A stretch of 64,000 bases of DNA from Candidatus Blochmannia vicinus. Lineage in GTDB: Bacteria; Pseudomonadota; Gammaproteobacteria; Enterobacterales; Enterobacteriaceae. Each line of letters opens with the position of its first letter. Positions within the stretch are counted from its first letter, which is position 1. Positions 42,932 through 52,869 of the stretch are shown in pieces. The position numbers and the translations under genes were made by a program. The notes under the pieces are model-generated. The model was given only the letters and a program-made list of their open reading frames with translations, did not search any database and was not told the DNA's origin. The stretch covers positions 620,001 through 684,000 of the forward strand of contig NZ_CP097763.1 in the NCBI RefSeq assembly GCF_023586525.1. Direction: 5' to 3'.

Positions 42932-44098
42932 TTACGGAGATGTAAATTTTAACCCAGCCGCCTCACGAAGTAATTCTACTTTATCAATTTTCTCCCAAGG
43001 AAAATGCTCACGACCAAAATGCCCATATACAGCTGTATCTTTATAAATTGGTTTTAACAAATCTAACATAGTAATTAAACCATAAGGACGAAAATCAAAA
43101 AAATTATTTATTAACTTTATCAAAATATCATGTGAGGTCTTCTCTGTACCAAAAGTTTCAATACTAATAGATATTGGATTTGGTATTCCAATTGCATAGG
43201 AAACTTGAAGCTCACAACGATCTGCTAATCCAGCTGCTACAATATTTTTAGCAACATATCTTGCCCCATAAGCGGCTGAGCGATCTACTTTTGATGGATC
43301 TTTTCCAGAAAAAGATCCTCCACCATGCCGAGCCATTCCTCCATAAGTGTCCACAATAATTTTTCTTCCAGTTAAACCGCAATCACTAATAGGCCCGCCA
43401 ACAACAAAACAACCGCCAGGATTAATAAAAAATTTAGTATTATCAGACAACCATTTTTTAGGTAATACTGGTTTAATAATTTCTTCCATCACAGCTTCTT
43501 GTAGATCTATTAACTTTATATCACGAGTATGTTGAATGGATAACACAACTGCTGCTATTCCAATTATCTTTCCATCTTCATAAGCAACTGTTACCTGACT
43601 CTTAGCGTCTAATCCTAACCAAGGTAACACCCCATTTTTTCTCATTTGAGATTTTCTTTTAATTAAAAGATTCGCATATGTTATCGGAGCAGGCATTAAA
43701 ACATTAGTTTCATTAGTAGCATATCCAAACATTAATCCCTGATCGCCCGCCCCCTGTTTTAAAACATTACTATGATCTATGCTATGTTTAATCTCTGAAG
43801 ATTGTTTATTAATCACACTTAATATCATGCAAGAATTTGCATCGAATCCCATATCTGAACGAACATAACCAATATCACGAATAGTATTTCTAGCAATTTC
43901 TTCCATATTTACCCAAGCAGTAGTGGTAATTTCCCCCCCCATTACTACTACACCTGTTTTAATAAATGTTTCACATGCAACACGCCCTCTCGGATCTTGT
44001 GCTAAGATAGAATCCAATACAGCATCAGAAATTTGATCTGCAATTTTATCCGGATGTCCTTCCGATACAGATTCAGATGTAAATAAATATTGAGCCAT
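42932..44098 (-). CDS. metK: S-adenosylmethionine synthetase
   Basis: Makes S-adenosylmethionine from methionine and ATP. Signature segments are [18 protein letters not shown] near the start, [16 protein letters not shown] in the middle and the phosphate-binding loop [16 protein letters not shown] (core GGGSFSGKD). 388 residues against 384 in E. coli. An AGGATAGA ribosome site precedes the ATG. The codons for Met-Gly-Gly-Glu near residue 52 form a G8 run on the coding strand, odd for such an AT-rich gene. Confidence 0.97.
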   Translation of the reverse strand: MAQYLFTSESVSEGHPDKIADQISDAVLDSILAQDPRGRVACETFIKTGVVVMGGEITTTAWVNMEEIARNTIRDIGYVRSDMGFDANSCMILSVINKQSSEIKHSIDHSNVLKQGAGDQGLMFGYATNETNVLMPAPITYANLLIKRKSQMRKNGVLPWLGLDAKSQVTVAYEDGKIIGIAAVVLSIQHTRDIKLIDLQEAVMEEIIKPVLPKKWLSDNTKFFINPGGCFVVGGPISDCGLTGRKIIVDTYGGMARHGGGSFSGKDPSKVDRSAAYGARYVAKNIVAAGLADRCELQVSYAIGIPNPISISIETFGTEKTSHDILIKLINNFFDFRPYGLITMLDLLKPIYKDTAVYGHFGREHFPWEKIDKVELLREAAGLKFTSP

Positions 44099-44862
44099 TC
44101 ATTCTATCCTTTTAAATATAGAATATAAAAACTTATTATTAAAAAGATCTGTTATGCATATAAAAATATGTATGAAGCAAACTATACGTATAAATCCATC
44201 TATATATGAATACCGAGATAGTATAATGCATCTTATTTATTTGAAAATAATTTCAACGTTATTAAGTAATAAATTACAATCAAATATTTTCATGAAAACC
44301 CCTACCATAGATACTTTCATCTATTGTTTATATCAAAATCAAACTAATTTTTTAAAATTTACACTTATTCACTTCCATCATCAAATATGTATTTAAATTG
44401 ATTTATTAAAAATGATAAATATTATCCCAACATAGCTTGTTTCATCCTGTAAATAAATCACCAAATTTTAATGAATACCCACTAACTGCTCAAATAAAAA
44501 CTTATTGTATTTATCATTTTTCAAAAATATCTTTATTTTTTCTGTTTATAAAATAATTAAAATTAATAATAAAGTCGCAATGCACTTTATTTACAAATTT
44601 GATCGCCTATAAATCAATTTTTGAGTTATAGGCGATCAATATATCATATTATATAAATATAACTGCATATTTTAGTATAAATTAATTTGAATACGCCCCT
44701 AAAAATTTATAGGATATGAAACCAATATACATTACATTTATCGACAAGTTATAGAAGTTATTAAAATATTATCAATTTGTATTGATACTCTATTTAATTT
44801 TACTCAAAACTATATTTAGTATATAATAAGTTATTTATGCATTAATTAAGCAAAGGAAATAG
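44099..44862. other. Divergent spacer between metK and speB
   Basis: Contains no convincing gene; an 80-codon frame at 44154-44396 has no similarity I recognise and looks like chance. E. coli has speA and small genes between metK and speB, so arginine decarboxylase has been lost from this place. A 14-bp inverted repeat (44599-44639) with the GATCGCC core is listed separately. Promoters of both genes should lie here. Confidence 0.55.
44599..44639. repeat. 14-bp inverted repeat between metK and speB
   Basis: Arms TTGATCGCCTATAA (44599-44612) and TTATAGGCGATCAA (44626-44639) are exact reverse complements around a 13-base loop that contains TTTTT. The GATCGCC core stands out in very AT-rich DNA. 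It lies 500 bases upstream of metK and 223 upstream of speB, in a divergent promoter region. It could be an operator, or the terminator of a short unlisted transcript; I cannot decide. Confidence 0.8.
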
Positions 44863-45786
44863 ATGCATACTTTAAATTATAAATATGATAACTCTTTGTT
44901 TTCAAATGCTTTTGGGTTTTTAAGATTTCCATTAGAATTTGATCCTTATAATAACAATAGTGATTGGGTAATTACTGGGGTCCCTTTTGATATGGCTACT
45001 TCTGGGCGATCAGGAAGTAGGTTTGGGCCAACCGCTATTCGACAAGCATCCATAAATTTAGCCTGGGAACATTGTCGTTGGCCTTGGAACTTTAATATAC
45101 GAAAAAATTTACATGTAGTTGATTGTGGGGATTTAATATATAAATCTGGAAACATACAAGATTTCGTAAACTCTCTACAAAATCATGCTGAACATTTACT
45201 AATTTCTGGAAAAAAAATGCTATCACTTGGAGGTGATCATTACATCACATTACCTATATTACGTGCATATTCAAAAATTTTTGGAAAAATCGCAATCATA
45301 CACTTTGATGCGCATGCAGATTACTATGACAATGATAATAAATATGACCACGGTGTTATTATATTACATGCACTAAATGAAGAATTAATTGACCCTACAC
45401 ATTCAATACAAATTGGTATTCGTACTGAATACAAAAATCATTTTGGATTTACAGTATTAGACGCAGAATATGTTAACGACATACATATAGATATTATTAT
45501 AAATAAAATAAAATCAGTTGTTAAATCTTTCCCAATATATTTAACATTCGATATTGATTGCTTAGATCCAGCCATAGCGCCTGGCACTGGGACTCCAGTA
45601 ATTGGCGGACTAACAAGTTATCGTGCTCTAAAGTTAATACGAAGTTTTACAAATTTAAACATTGTAGGCATTGATTTAGTAGAAGTAGCCCCAGCTTATG
45701 ATTGCGCGCAAATCACCGCCTTAACAGCAGCTACATTGGGATTAGAAATGCTATATACTCAAGTGAAACTAAAAACTAAAAATTAA
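44863..45786 (+). CDS. speB: Agmatinase
   Basis: Splits agmatine to putrescine and urea with a two-manganese centre. All metal ligands of the ureohydrolase family are present: His126 in GGDH, Asp149, His151 and Asp153 in FDAHAD, and Asp230 and Asp232 in FDIDCLDP. The N-terminus [16 protein letters not shown] and EVAPAYD match E. coli SpeB specifically rather than arginase. 307 residues against 306. An AAGGAAA ribosome site precedes ATG 44863. speA, which makes its substrate, is not beside it. Confidence 0.95.
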   Translation: MHTLNYKYDNSLFSNAFGFLRFPLEFDPYNNNSDWVITGVPFDMATSGRSGSRFGPTAIRQASINLAWEHCRWPWNFNIRKNLHVVDCGDLIYKSGNIQDFVNSLQNHAEHLLISGKKMLSLGGDHYITLPILRAYSKIFGKIAIIHFDAHADYYDNDNKYDHGVIILHALNEELIDPTHSIQIGIRTEYKNHFGFTVLDAEYVNDIHIDIIINKIKSVVKSFPIYLTFDIDCLDPAIAPGTGTPVIGGLTSYRALKLIRSFTNLNIVGIDLVEVAPAYDCAQITALTAATLGLEMLYTQVKLKTKN

Positions 45787-46287
45787 TTTCATATATTATT
45801 AGTTATTTAACAGTTTTAATTGATAACCATACAAAAACAACAATATTAACTTATAAGGTTATATTACATTCTAAATTCTTAATACTGATATAACATCAAT
45901 TACAGAATATTAGCTAACTACTATACTTAATCACTATATTATTAGAATACAAAATCCATAAATAATTTAAAAATTAAATTATTATTAAATAAGTCAAATA
46001 TAACTATATTCCACAAAATATTTCATATTTCTGTATAAATACCAATACCATCAGTATATCATGTACTGCTTATAACACATTGATTTTTTAAGAGCTTTCA
46101 TGTTATTAATTGATTAATTAATTACAATCTAAATTTATTCCAAATCATATACTATTATTAAAAATTAATTGTTAAAGAACAAACTTAATTGTTAAGTCCA
46201 ATATATAGTAAAGGAAAAATATTTTTACTATTAATATATGATTCTTTTATTAATACGTTTCTTTATACATATAAAAGGTTTCCCGTC
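45787..46287. other. AT-rich spacer between speB and pgk
   Basis: No gene of its own. In E. coli tktA and epd lie on this side of pgk and are not recognisable here. The pgk reading frame stays open back to 46189, but that stretch shows no similarity to phosphoglycerate kinase. It should hold the pgk promoter; the AAAAGG just before 46288 is the likely ribosome site. Confidence 0.55.
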
Positions 46288-47466
46288 ATGAATATCATAA
46301 AAATAAGTGATTTAGACCTAACAGATAAACGTGTTTTAATTCGTTCTGATTTAAACGTACCTATTAAAAATGGAGTTATTACTTCTAATAGAAAAATTAA
46401 CGCATCATTACCTACTATTGAATTGGCTTTAAATAAAAGTAAATATGTTATGGTAGCGTCTCACCTGGGTCGGCCAATAGAAGGAAATTACGACGCACAA
46501 CTTTCTTTACAGCCTGTAGTTGAATATTTAAAAAAACAATTAATTAGTCAAAACATAAAAAAAATCCGATTAGTTACAGATTATTTGGAAGGTACAACAA
46601 ACTTTACGGAGAAAGAACTGTTAATTTTAGAAAATGTACGATTTAATAAAGGAGAAAAAAATGATGACGAGATATTATCAAAAAAATATGCTATGTTATG
46701 TGATATATTTGTCATGGATGCATTTGGAAGCGCTCATCGCACACAAGCTTCTACACACGGTATAAGCAAATTTGTTTCTTTAGCTTGTTCTGGGCTCTTA
46801 CTACAAAAAGAATTAGAAGCTTTAAGTAAAGCATTATATAATCCTATGAGACCAATGGTTGCAATAGTTGGAGGATCTAAAGTATCCACTAAATTAACAG
46901 TTTTGGACTCCTTATCAAAGATTTCAGATTATCTCATAGTAGGAGGAGGTATTGCAAATACCTTTTTAGCGGCTCAAGGGAAAAAAGTAGGTAAATCTTT
47001 ATATGAAGAAGAACTAATCCTTACAGCAAAACGACTTTTAGAAAATTGTGATATACCTACTCTTACTGACGTAAGAGTGAGCACAGAATTTTCAGAAACT
47101 GCTCAAGCAACTATGAAAGCCGTAATTGATATTAAAGATGATGAGCAAATTCTTGATTTAGGTGATGAGTCTATTGCTAGAATATTAGATATCTTAAAAT
47201 GTGCTAAAACTATTCTTTGGAACGGTCCTATTGGAGTATTTGAATTTCCAAACTTTAGAACAGGTACAGAAATGATATCTCATGCTATTGCTAAAAGTAA
47301 TGCTTTTTCTATTGTTGGAGGAGGCGATACTTTAATGGCTATTGATTTTTTTGGCGTTTCCGATCAGATTTCTTATATTTCTACCGGAGGTGGTGCTTTC
47401 TTAGAATTCATTGAAGGAAAAACATTTCCATCGGTAAAAATGCTTGAAAAACATGCTATTAAATAA
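46288..47466 (+). CDS. pgk: Phosphoglycerate kinase
   Basis: Makes ATP from 1,3-bisphosphoglycerate in glycolysis. I chose ATG 46288 ([25 protein letters not shown], core [11 protein letters not shown]), which gives 392 residues (E. coli 387) and follows an AAAAGG site. The frame extends 33 codons upstream without similarity. Substrate motifs SHLGRP and [10 protein letters not shown], the nucleotide site GGSKVSTKL, and the C-terminal GGGDTLMAI are all present. fbaA follows, as in E. coli. Confidence 0.97.
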   Translation: MNIIKISDLDLTDKRVLIRSDLNVPIKNGVITSNRKINASLPTIELALNKSKYVMVASHLGRPIEGNYDAQLSLQPVVEYLKKQLISQNIKKIRLVTDYLEGTTNFTEKELLILENVRFNKGEKNDDEILSKKYAMLCDIFVMDAFGSAHRTQASTHGISKFVSLACSGLLLQKELEALSKALYNPMRPMVAIVGGSKVSTKLTVLDSLSKISDYLIVGGGIANTFLAAQGKKVGKSLYEEELILTAKRLLENCDIPTLTDVRVSTEFSETAQATMKAVIDIKDDEQILDLGDESIARILDILKCAKTILWNGPIGVFEFPNFRTGTEMISHAIAKSNAFSIVGGGDTLMAIDFFGVSDQISYISTGGGAFLEFIEGKTFPSVKMLEKHAIK

Positions 47467-47574
47467 TTAAAGTATACATATTATGAATTAACTAGTATTA
47501 TGTATGAAGATACATATAGAATGTATATAAATAATATTACATAAATATATATTTATCAAAAAAGAAGAAAATAA

Positions 47575-48657
47575 ATGATTAAGATTATTGATTCTATAAA
47601 ACCAGGGGTAGTCACTGGAAATGATGTACAGAAGATATTTGATCTTGCAAAGAAAAATAATTTTGCTTTGCCAGCAGTAAACTGTATAGGCATGGATTCA
47701 ATTAATGCTGCATTAGAAGCTGCAGCTAGTGTACGGTCTCCGATTATTTTACAGTTTTCTAAAAAAGGATCTTCTTTTATGGCAGGATATGGTTTAAATA
47801 ATCATAAAGACGATAATTCTACAGCAGTATTAGGAGCTATTTCTGGAAGTTTACACGTACATCATATTGCTAAACACTATGGTATCCCTGTTATTTTGCA
47901 CACTGATCATTGCACTAAAAAGAATTTATCTTGGATCGATGCTCTGCTAGATTTAGGATCAAAACATTTTTATAAAACCGGTAACCCATTATTTTCATCT
48001 CATATGATAGACCTATCCGAAGAATCTTTAAAAGAAAATATAGAAATCAGTTCAAAATATTTAAGCCGTATGGACAAATTAAATATGACTTTAGAGATAG
48101 AGTTAGGCTGTACTGGAGGGGAAGAAGATGGTACTAATCATCATCATTTAAATCATGAACTATTATACACAAATCCAGAAGATATAGCTTATGCTTATGA
48201 AAAATTACATATTATCAGCCCACGATTCATTATAGCTGCATCATTTGGAAATGTACATGGTGTATACAAGCCTGGAAATGTGCGATTAGATCCAAAAATA
48301 CTTCAGAAATCACAAAAATATGTTTCTAAAAAATTTGGATTGCCTAATAATTTTTTAAATTTAGTATTTCATGGAGGGTCTGGATCTACAGAAGAAGAAA
48401 TTAAAGAAGCCATCAGTTATGGTATTGTAAAAATGAATATTGATACCGATATACAATGGGCTACTTGGGAAGGAATTTTAAAATACTACCAATACAACAA
48501 ATATTTTCTACAAACTCAATTAGGTAACCCACATGGATACGAGCAACCAAATAAAAAATTTTATGACCCGCGGGCTTGGATTCGTACAGGGCAAAAATCA
48601 ATGATTAGATACTTAGAAAAAATATTTTCTACTTTAAACGCTATTAATATTTTATAA
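47575..48657 (+). CDS. fbaA: Fructose-bisphosphate aldolase, class II
   Basis: Zinc enzyme that cleaves fructose 1,6-bisphosphate in glycolysis. HTDHC at residues 109-113 supplies the catalytic Asp and a zinc His; further ligands are in LEIELGCTGGEEDG and in the His of FHGGSGS. 360 residues against 359 in E. coli. An AGAAGAAAA purine stretch precedes ATG 47575. It lies 108 bases after pgk. Confidence 0.97.
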   Translation: MIKIIDSIKPGVVTGNDVQKIFDLAKKNNFALPAVNCIGMDSINAALEAAASVRSPIILQFSKKGSSFMAGYGLNNHKDDNSTAVLGAISGSLHVHHIAKHYGIPVILHTDHCTKKNLSWIDALLDLGSKHFYKTGNPLFSSHMIDLSEESLKENIEISSKYLSRMDKLNMTLEIELGCTGGEEDGTNHHHLNHELLYTNPEDIAYAYEKLHIISPRFIIAASFGNVHGVYKPGNVRLDPKILQKSQKYVSKKFGLPNNFLNLVFHGGSGSTEEEIKEAISYGIVKMNIDTDIQWATWEGILKYYQYNKYFLQTQLGNPHGYEQPNKKFYDPRAWIRTGQKSMIRYLEKIFSTLNAINIL

Positions 48658-48942
48658 GAATCACTTTTATTCATAAAATTTTAAATATATTAATACAGAT
48701 TATACGTCGACAAAATAAAAATTGTTTCAAATTAAATTCGATAAATACTGCTAATTATACCTATAAATGGTATTTAATTTAAATGTCAGTATAAATTATA
48801 AAATCTGTTGTTCAAATCAGAAAATCACATTAAATATCATTTTTGATCTATAGTAAATAAAAGTCCTTATCAGAAATTAAGCAATAATAGATTAAAAGTA
48901 ATACGCACTAAATATATAATATACGTCACGTATAGGTGCAAT

Positions 48943-49599
48943 ATGACAAAAGAAAAATTAAAAAAATCAGTAGGTTGGGCAGCTTTAAAATACATTCAGT
49001 CTAGCAAAATTATAGGGATAGGAACAGGTTCTACTATTACGTATTTTATTGAAGCATTAAATAGTATAAAAGAAAAAATAGAAGGTGTAATTTCTAGTTC
49101 AAACTATTCATCCAATCAATTAAAAAAGTTAGGTATTCCTATATACAATCTTAATAATTTAAATGGACTAGATGTATATGTTGATAGTGCAGATGAAATT
49201 GATGCTCATATGCAAATGATTAAAGGTGGAGGCGGGGCCTTAACTAAAGAAAAAATTATTGCTGCTGCAGCTAAAAAATTTATTTGTATTGTTGATAGTA
49301 GTAAACAAGTAAATATATTAGGACGTGGACCACTACCAATAGAAGTTATTCCTATGGCTCGTTCATTAGTAGCAAGAGAACTAGTACGTTTAGGTGGTTT
49401 ACCAGAGTATCGACATAACGTAATTACTGAAAATGGTAATAATATTTTAGATGTATATAATATGAAAATTTCTAATGCATCATTACTAGAAACAAAAATT
49501 AACAATATCCCAGGAGTTGTAAGTGTTGGTATATTCGCGCAAAGACGAGCAGATATCGTATTAATTGGAACAAAAGAAGGTATAAAAACAATTGTCTAA
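48943..49599 (+). CDS. rpiA: Ribose-5-phosphate isomerase A
   Basis: Interconverts ribose 5-phosphate and ribulose 5-phosphate in the pentose phosphate pathway. Motifs are [11 protein letters not shown] (about residues 26-36), DSADEID and [11 protein letters not shown], which hold the substrate and catalytic residues. 218 residues against 219 in E. coli. It is convergent with ygfA, with a strong hairpin between them at 49646-49718. Confidence 0.96.
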   Translation: MTKEKLKKSVGWAALKYIQSSKIIGIGTGSTITYFIEALNSIKEKIEGVISSSNYSSNQLKKLGIPIYNLNNLNGLDVYVDSADEIDAHMQMIKGGGGALTKEKIIAAAAKKFICIVDSSKQVNILGRGPLPIEVIPMARSLVARELVRLGGLPEYRHNVITENGNNILDVYNMKISNASLLETKINNIPGVVSVGIFAQRRADIVLIGTKEGIKTIV

Positions 49600-49645
49600 T
49601 TCATTTATACACTTAAAGTTTAATTTTAAATAATATATACACCAT

Positions 49646-49718
49646 AAATAATTCTGATTTTTAGTCATGCATAACAAGTATGCATGCTCGTTAGTATGGC
49701 TAAAAATCAGAATTATTT
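49646..49718. terminator. Long hairpin between convergent rpiA and ygfA
   Basis: Perfect 19-base arms AAATAATTCTGATTTTTAG (49646-49664) and the reverse complement (49700-49718), extended inward by six more pairs including G-T wobbles, around a loop with TATGCATGC. The right arm as DNA read leftward also ends in a T-rich stretch. It lies 46 bases past the rpiA stop and 135 past the ygfA stop, so a bidirectional terminator is the natural reading. Confidence 0.7.
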
Positions 49719-49852
49719 AGAAATACACTGAATTAATTAACATTCATTATGAAAATTATAAAAATTAACTATTTATATTTAAGAAATATAACCTATTTAT
49801 AGCAGTAAAATATTATAAATAATAATATACGCTGCGCAGAACAACAATATAT

Positions 49853-50467
49853 TTAATAAACATCTGAAATTAAATGATAAGATGGGGTGACAATTTCTGG
49901 TAACGTAAGATCCCATTCATCCACAGGAAGTAATTGAGTAGGTATTCTTTGAAAGTCATATGCTAATCCTATAGGTATATAATTACTTTGATTTTTCCAA
50001 TTTTGCAAGGTTCTATCATAAAAACCACCACCCATGCCTAATCGATTTCCGTAATTATCAAACGCAACTAACGGAACGAATATAATGTTTAGTTTCTCTA
50101 CAGGTACAATAGAATTAACATTCCATTCAGGTTCATATATATTTAAACGATTATATATAAGAGGCGTTGAAAACGTATATCGTAAAAAAAATAAACATTG
50201 ATTTTCTGAATAAGGTAAAACTGGTAAATATACCTGTTTATGCATATATAACAAATTTCGAATAAGTAAAGAGGTTCTTATTTCTCCATCAAAAGCAATA
50301 AACACTGCTATACGTTCTGATTTATGTACATAATCCATAGTCATAATCTTATTAGTAATTAGTTGAGCTGCTGTATATTGCTCTCGAAATGTCAAAGAAC
50401 GTCGTACAATACGCATATACTCACGAATAGATCTTTTATATAATTTCTTATTATGACAGATGTACAT
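49853..50467 (-). CDS. ygfA: 5-formyltetrahydrofolate cyclo-ligase family protein
   Basis: Converts 5-formyl-THF to 5,10-methenyl-THF with ATP. 204 residues from the first ATG (E. coli 182); a start 17 codons later (MRIVRRSL) would be closer to E. coli. FDGEIRTS, then LVAFDNYGNRLGMGGGFYDRTL (core GMGGGFYDRTLQ), and LPVDEWDL are family hallmarks. In E. coli the 6S RNA gene ssrS lies between zapA and ygfA; the 120 bases here show nothing like it. Confidence 0.93.
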   Translation of the reverse strand: MYICHNKKLYKRSIREYMRIVRRSLTFREQYTAAQLITNKIMTMDYVHKSERIAVFIAFDGEIRTSLLIRNLLYMHKQVYLPVLPYSENQCLFFLRYTFSTPLIYNRLNIYEPEWNVNSIVPVEKLNIIFVPLVAFDNYGNRLGMGGGFYDRTLQNWKNQSNYIPIGLAYDFQRIPTQLLPVDEWDLTLPEIVTPSYHLISDVY

Positions 50468-50587
50468 ATTGTCTATTGTCGTGAAATATAATAAACTTAT
50501 ATACTGTTTATTCTAAAACAAAATTAAATTAAAATATAACCCATGCAGCATATTTATTATTTTATTATTTAATACAACAAATATAAT

Positions 50588-50932
50588 CTATATATGTTTA
50601 GAACATTCTAATGTTCCATCAGCTCGATCGGTAATATGAGCGTGCGTAATTAAAGCTTTTTCGATTGTTTTTTGCAATAACAAAATATGTTGCTCAATAT
50701 TAGCTGCATATTCACGTGTTTTCAATTTTTCTTGAGCTAACTCATAACATATATTTAAAGCAGCTATAAATACTAATTGTTCAGCATTAGTCACTCTTGT
50801 CTTAATTTTTAAATCCTGTAAACGTTTAGTTAAATCTTCTACTGCCTTATTTAAAGCATCTTTTTTCTTAGACGGACAATTAATCCGTAATGTTCGGCCA
50901 AAAATTTGAATATCTATTGGTTTTTCAGGCAT
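50588..50932 (-). CDS. zapA: Cell division protein ZapA
   Basis: Crosslinks FtsZ filaments at the division ring. 114 residues against 109 in E. coli. The N-terminus VDIQ-type [16 protein letters not shown], the middle [24 protein letters not shown] (core [13 protein letters not shown]) and a coiled-coil tail match ZapA well. It precedes ygfA on the same strand. Confidence 0.95.
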   Translation of the reverse strand: MPEKPIDIQIFGRTLRINCPSKKKDALNKAVEDLTKRLQDLKIKTRVTNAEQLVFIAALNICYELAQEKLKTREYAANIEQHILLLQKTIEKALITHAHITDRADGTLECSKHI

Positions 50933-51652
50933 ATTTCTTTCCTGGCATTATATCTTATATTTTCAATGATCGTATAATATACTAATATGTATCATATAGT
51001 TTATATACATGCAAAACTTATGTTTCATAAATCTTAAATAAAAAATAAAACCGCTTTCATTTTATCAAAAATTTTTTGAAAAAATTAACATAATTAATAT
51101 TTATTTAAATATGATCTAAAAATCAAGTATTTGAAAATCTTACAAAACGTCTTATACAGACTATGCACAAATATGCAAATCACCTAATATAATCAAATTA
51201 TCTTAACAGATGAATCAAGATAAATATATTAATATGTAAATTCTACAATATACTAAACAGTACCAAATAATTCGGTTATTACAAATGATCACTAATTTAA
51301 CTTAAAACACAAGATCATTTTATATAAAAGATAATAACTCACAATTATATCCTGGCAATATATTATATTTTCATATATCATGTCATAATGGAGTGAATAG
51401 ATTTTATCTTCTATTATAAATTGAAAATTCTGCCGAATTAAATTTAATTGATATATATTTTAAATTAAATAATTAATTTTTATCAAAATATTTTATATAT
51501 ATACGTTAAAATTTAAATATCATACTTAAATGAATATACTATACTATAACAAATATACTAAATATTAACAGATAAAATCTAATCATATTAATTTATATAT
51601 TGTAGTGTTCAACATTAAATTTTTTTATATTTATGCGTTAAATAAATATTTT
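50933..51652. other. AT-rich spacer between zapA and ubiH
   Basis: No gene-like frame on either strand. ygfB and pepP, which lie here in E. coli, are not recognisable. Divergent genes flank it (zapA leftward, ubiH rightward), so both promoters should be here. Confidence 0.55.
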
Positions 51653-52845
51653 ATGTCTATTATTATACATGGCGGAGGAATGACAGGCGCGATACTAGCG
51701 TTAATGTTATTTAAATTAACTAAAGGAGATTTAGAAATATCTTTAATAGAACAACATTCTCCTTACTGTTATGATACACAATTATCTTTAAATATATATC
51801 CTCCTCATGTAATAGCGTTATCACGAGGAGCTTATTATGAATTGATACGAATTAATAATATAGCTTCAATTTTGTCTTCTTGCGCTACTGTTATAAAACA
51901 AGTAGAAATTAGTGAATACCATAGACTTCATGAAGTATTCATTAATGCTCAAGATCATCAATTATCAGAATTAGGTTATGTTATTGAGTTAAATATTTTC
52001 AGAAAAAAATTATTTAACTTTTTAAAAAACAAATCAAACGTAACTATATATTGTCCCGCTACTCTAAGAAAAATTAAACGCGAAAAAAAAAAGTTATAGT
52101 TACTTTAGATAATGGTCATCAAATAGTTTCAAAATTAATAGTAGCAGCAGATGGTGCCTATTCAGCACTAGCCACTAACTGCGGTATGAAATGGTTTAGG
52201 TATAACTATCAACAAATTGCTGTAGTTTCTAAAATTACCACTGAAATACCTCATTTTGGCAGAGCTTTTGAAAAATTTACAGAACATGGGCCATTAGCTG
52301 TGTTGCCTATGTCTAATAATTTTAGTTTTTTAATTTGGTGCATATCTAACAAACAACATAAAGAAGTATCTATATGGAACAAAAAAAAATTTTCTCAAGA
52401 ACTGCAAAATACATTTGGGTGGAAATTAGGAAAAATTTTAAATATAGAAACGCGATACTTTTATGATCTCTGGCTAACACGTGCGCAGAGCCACATTAGT
52501 CACAGACTGGCATTAGTTGGAAATGCTGCCCAAAATTTACATCCTATAGCTGGACAAGGATTTAATCTTGGATTACGTGATATTGTAGTTTTATCAAAAA
52601 TAATTACGCAAGCATTATATCGAAATATAGATATTGGAGATTATTCCGTGTTAAATACGTATCAGAAACACAGATATTTAGATCAATATAAAACTATTAA
52701 AATCACCGATGGATTAGTACGTTTGTTCAGTAATCATTATCTACCATTAATCATTGCTCGAAACGTAGGTTTATTTTTTATTAAATATAGTACTTTTCTA
52801 CAACATCTTTTAGTCACCACGATATTAAATTGGAAAACTGATTAA
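51653..52845 (+). CDS. ubiH: 2-octaprenyl-6-methoxyphenol hydroxylase UbiH, split by a frameshift in an A10 tract
   Basis: FAD monooxygenase of ubiquinone synthesis. The first part (51653-52099, 148 residues) has the FAD motif GGGMTG and matches UbiH up to IYCPATLRKIKRE; it ends at TAG 52097. The second part continues in the -1 frame from base 52093 (VIVTLDNGHQIV, then LIVAADGAYSALA) to 52845, with LVGNAAQNLHPIAGQGFNLG as in E. coli. Together they cover the whole protein with no missing residues. The break lies in A10 at 52083-52092. All catalytic motifs are intact, so slippage could still yield active enzyme. It may also be a young pseudogene. Confidence 0.9.
52083..52093 (+). other. A10-G slippery site inside ubiH
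   Basis: Ten A followed by G. In the reading frame of the first ubiH part the codons are GAA AAA AAA AAG TTA TAG, so the heptamer A AAA AAG (52087-52093) is in the phase used by the E. coli dnaX -1 frameshift. A -1 slip there gives GTT ATA next, exactly the frame of the second part. One extra A added by RNA polymerase would also restore the frame. I see no dnaX-like strong upstream Shine-Dalgarno. Confidence 0.85.
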
Positions 52846-52869
52846 TTTTTTATTAAGATAAACAATAAT

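Noticed and set aside
44154-44396. An 80-codon frame on the plus strand between metK and speB
   Set aside because: No similarity I recognise, no good ribosome site, AT-driven composition; most likely a chance frame in a spacer.
46189-46287. An N-terminal extension of pgk from an upstream TTG
   Set aside because: The 33 extra residues have no phosphoglycerate kinase similarity, and ATG 46288 has a good ribosome site and the right family length.
48800-48830. GTTCAAATC near 48810 as a tRNA T-arm
   Set aside because: No acceptor, D or anticodon stem can be formed around it.
50468-50587. Possible 6S RNA (ssrS) between zapA and ygfA, as in E. coli
   Set aside because: Only 120 bases, very AT-rich, with none of the conserved 6S stem sequences.
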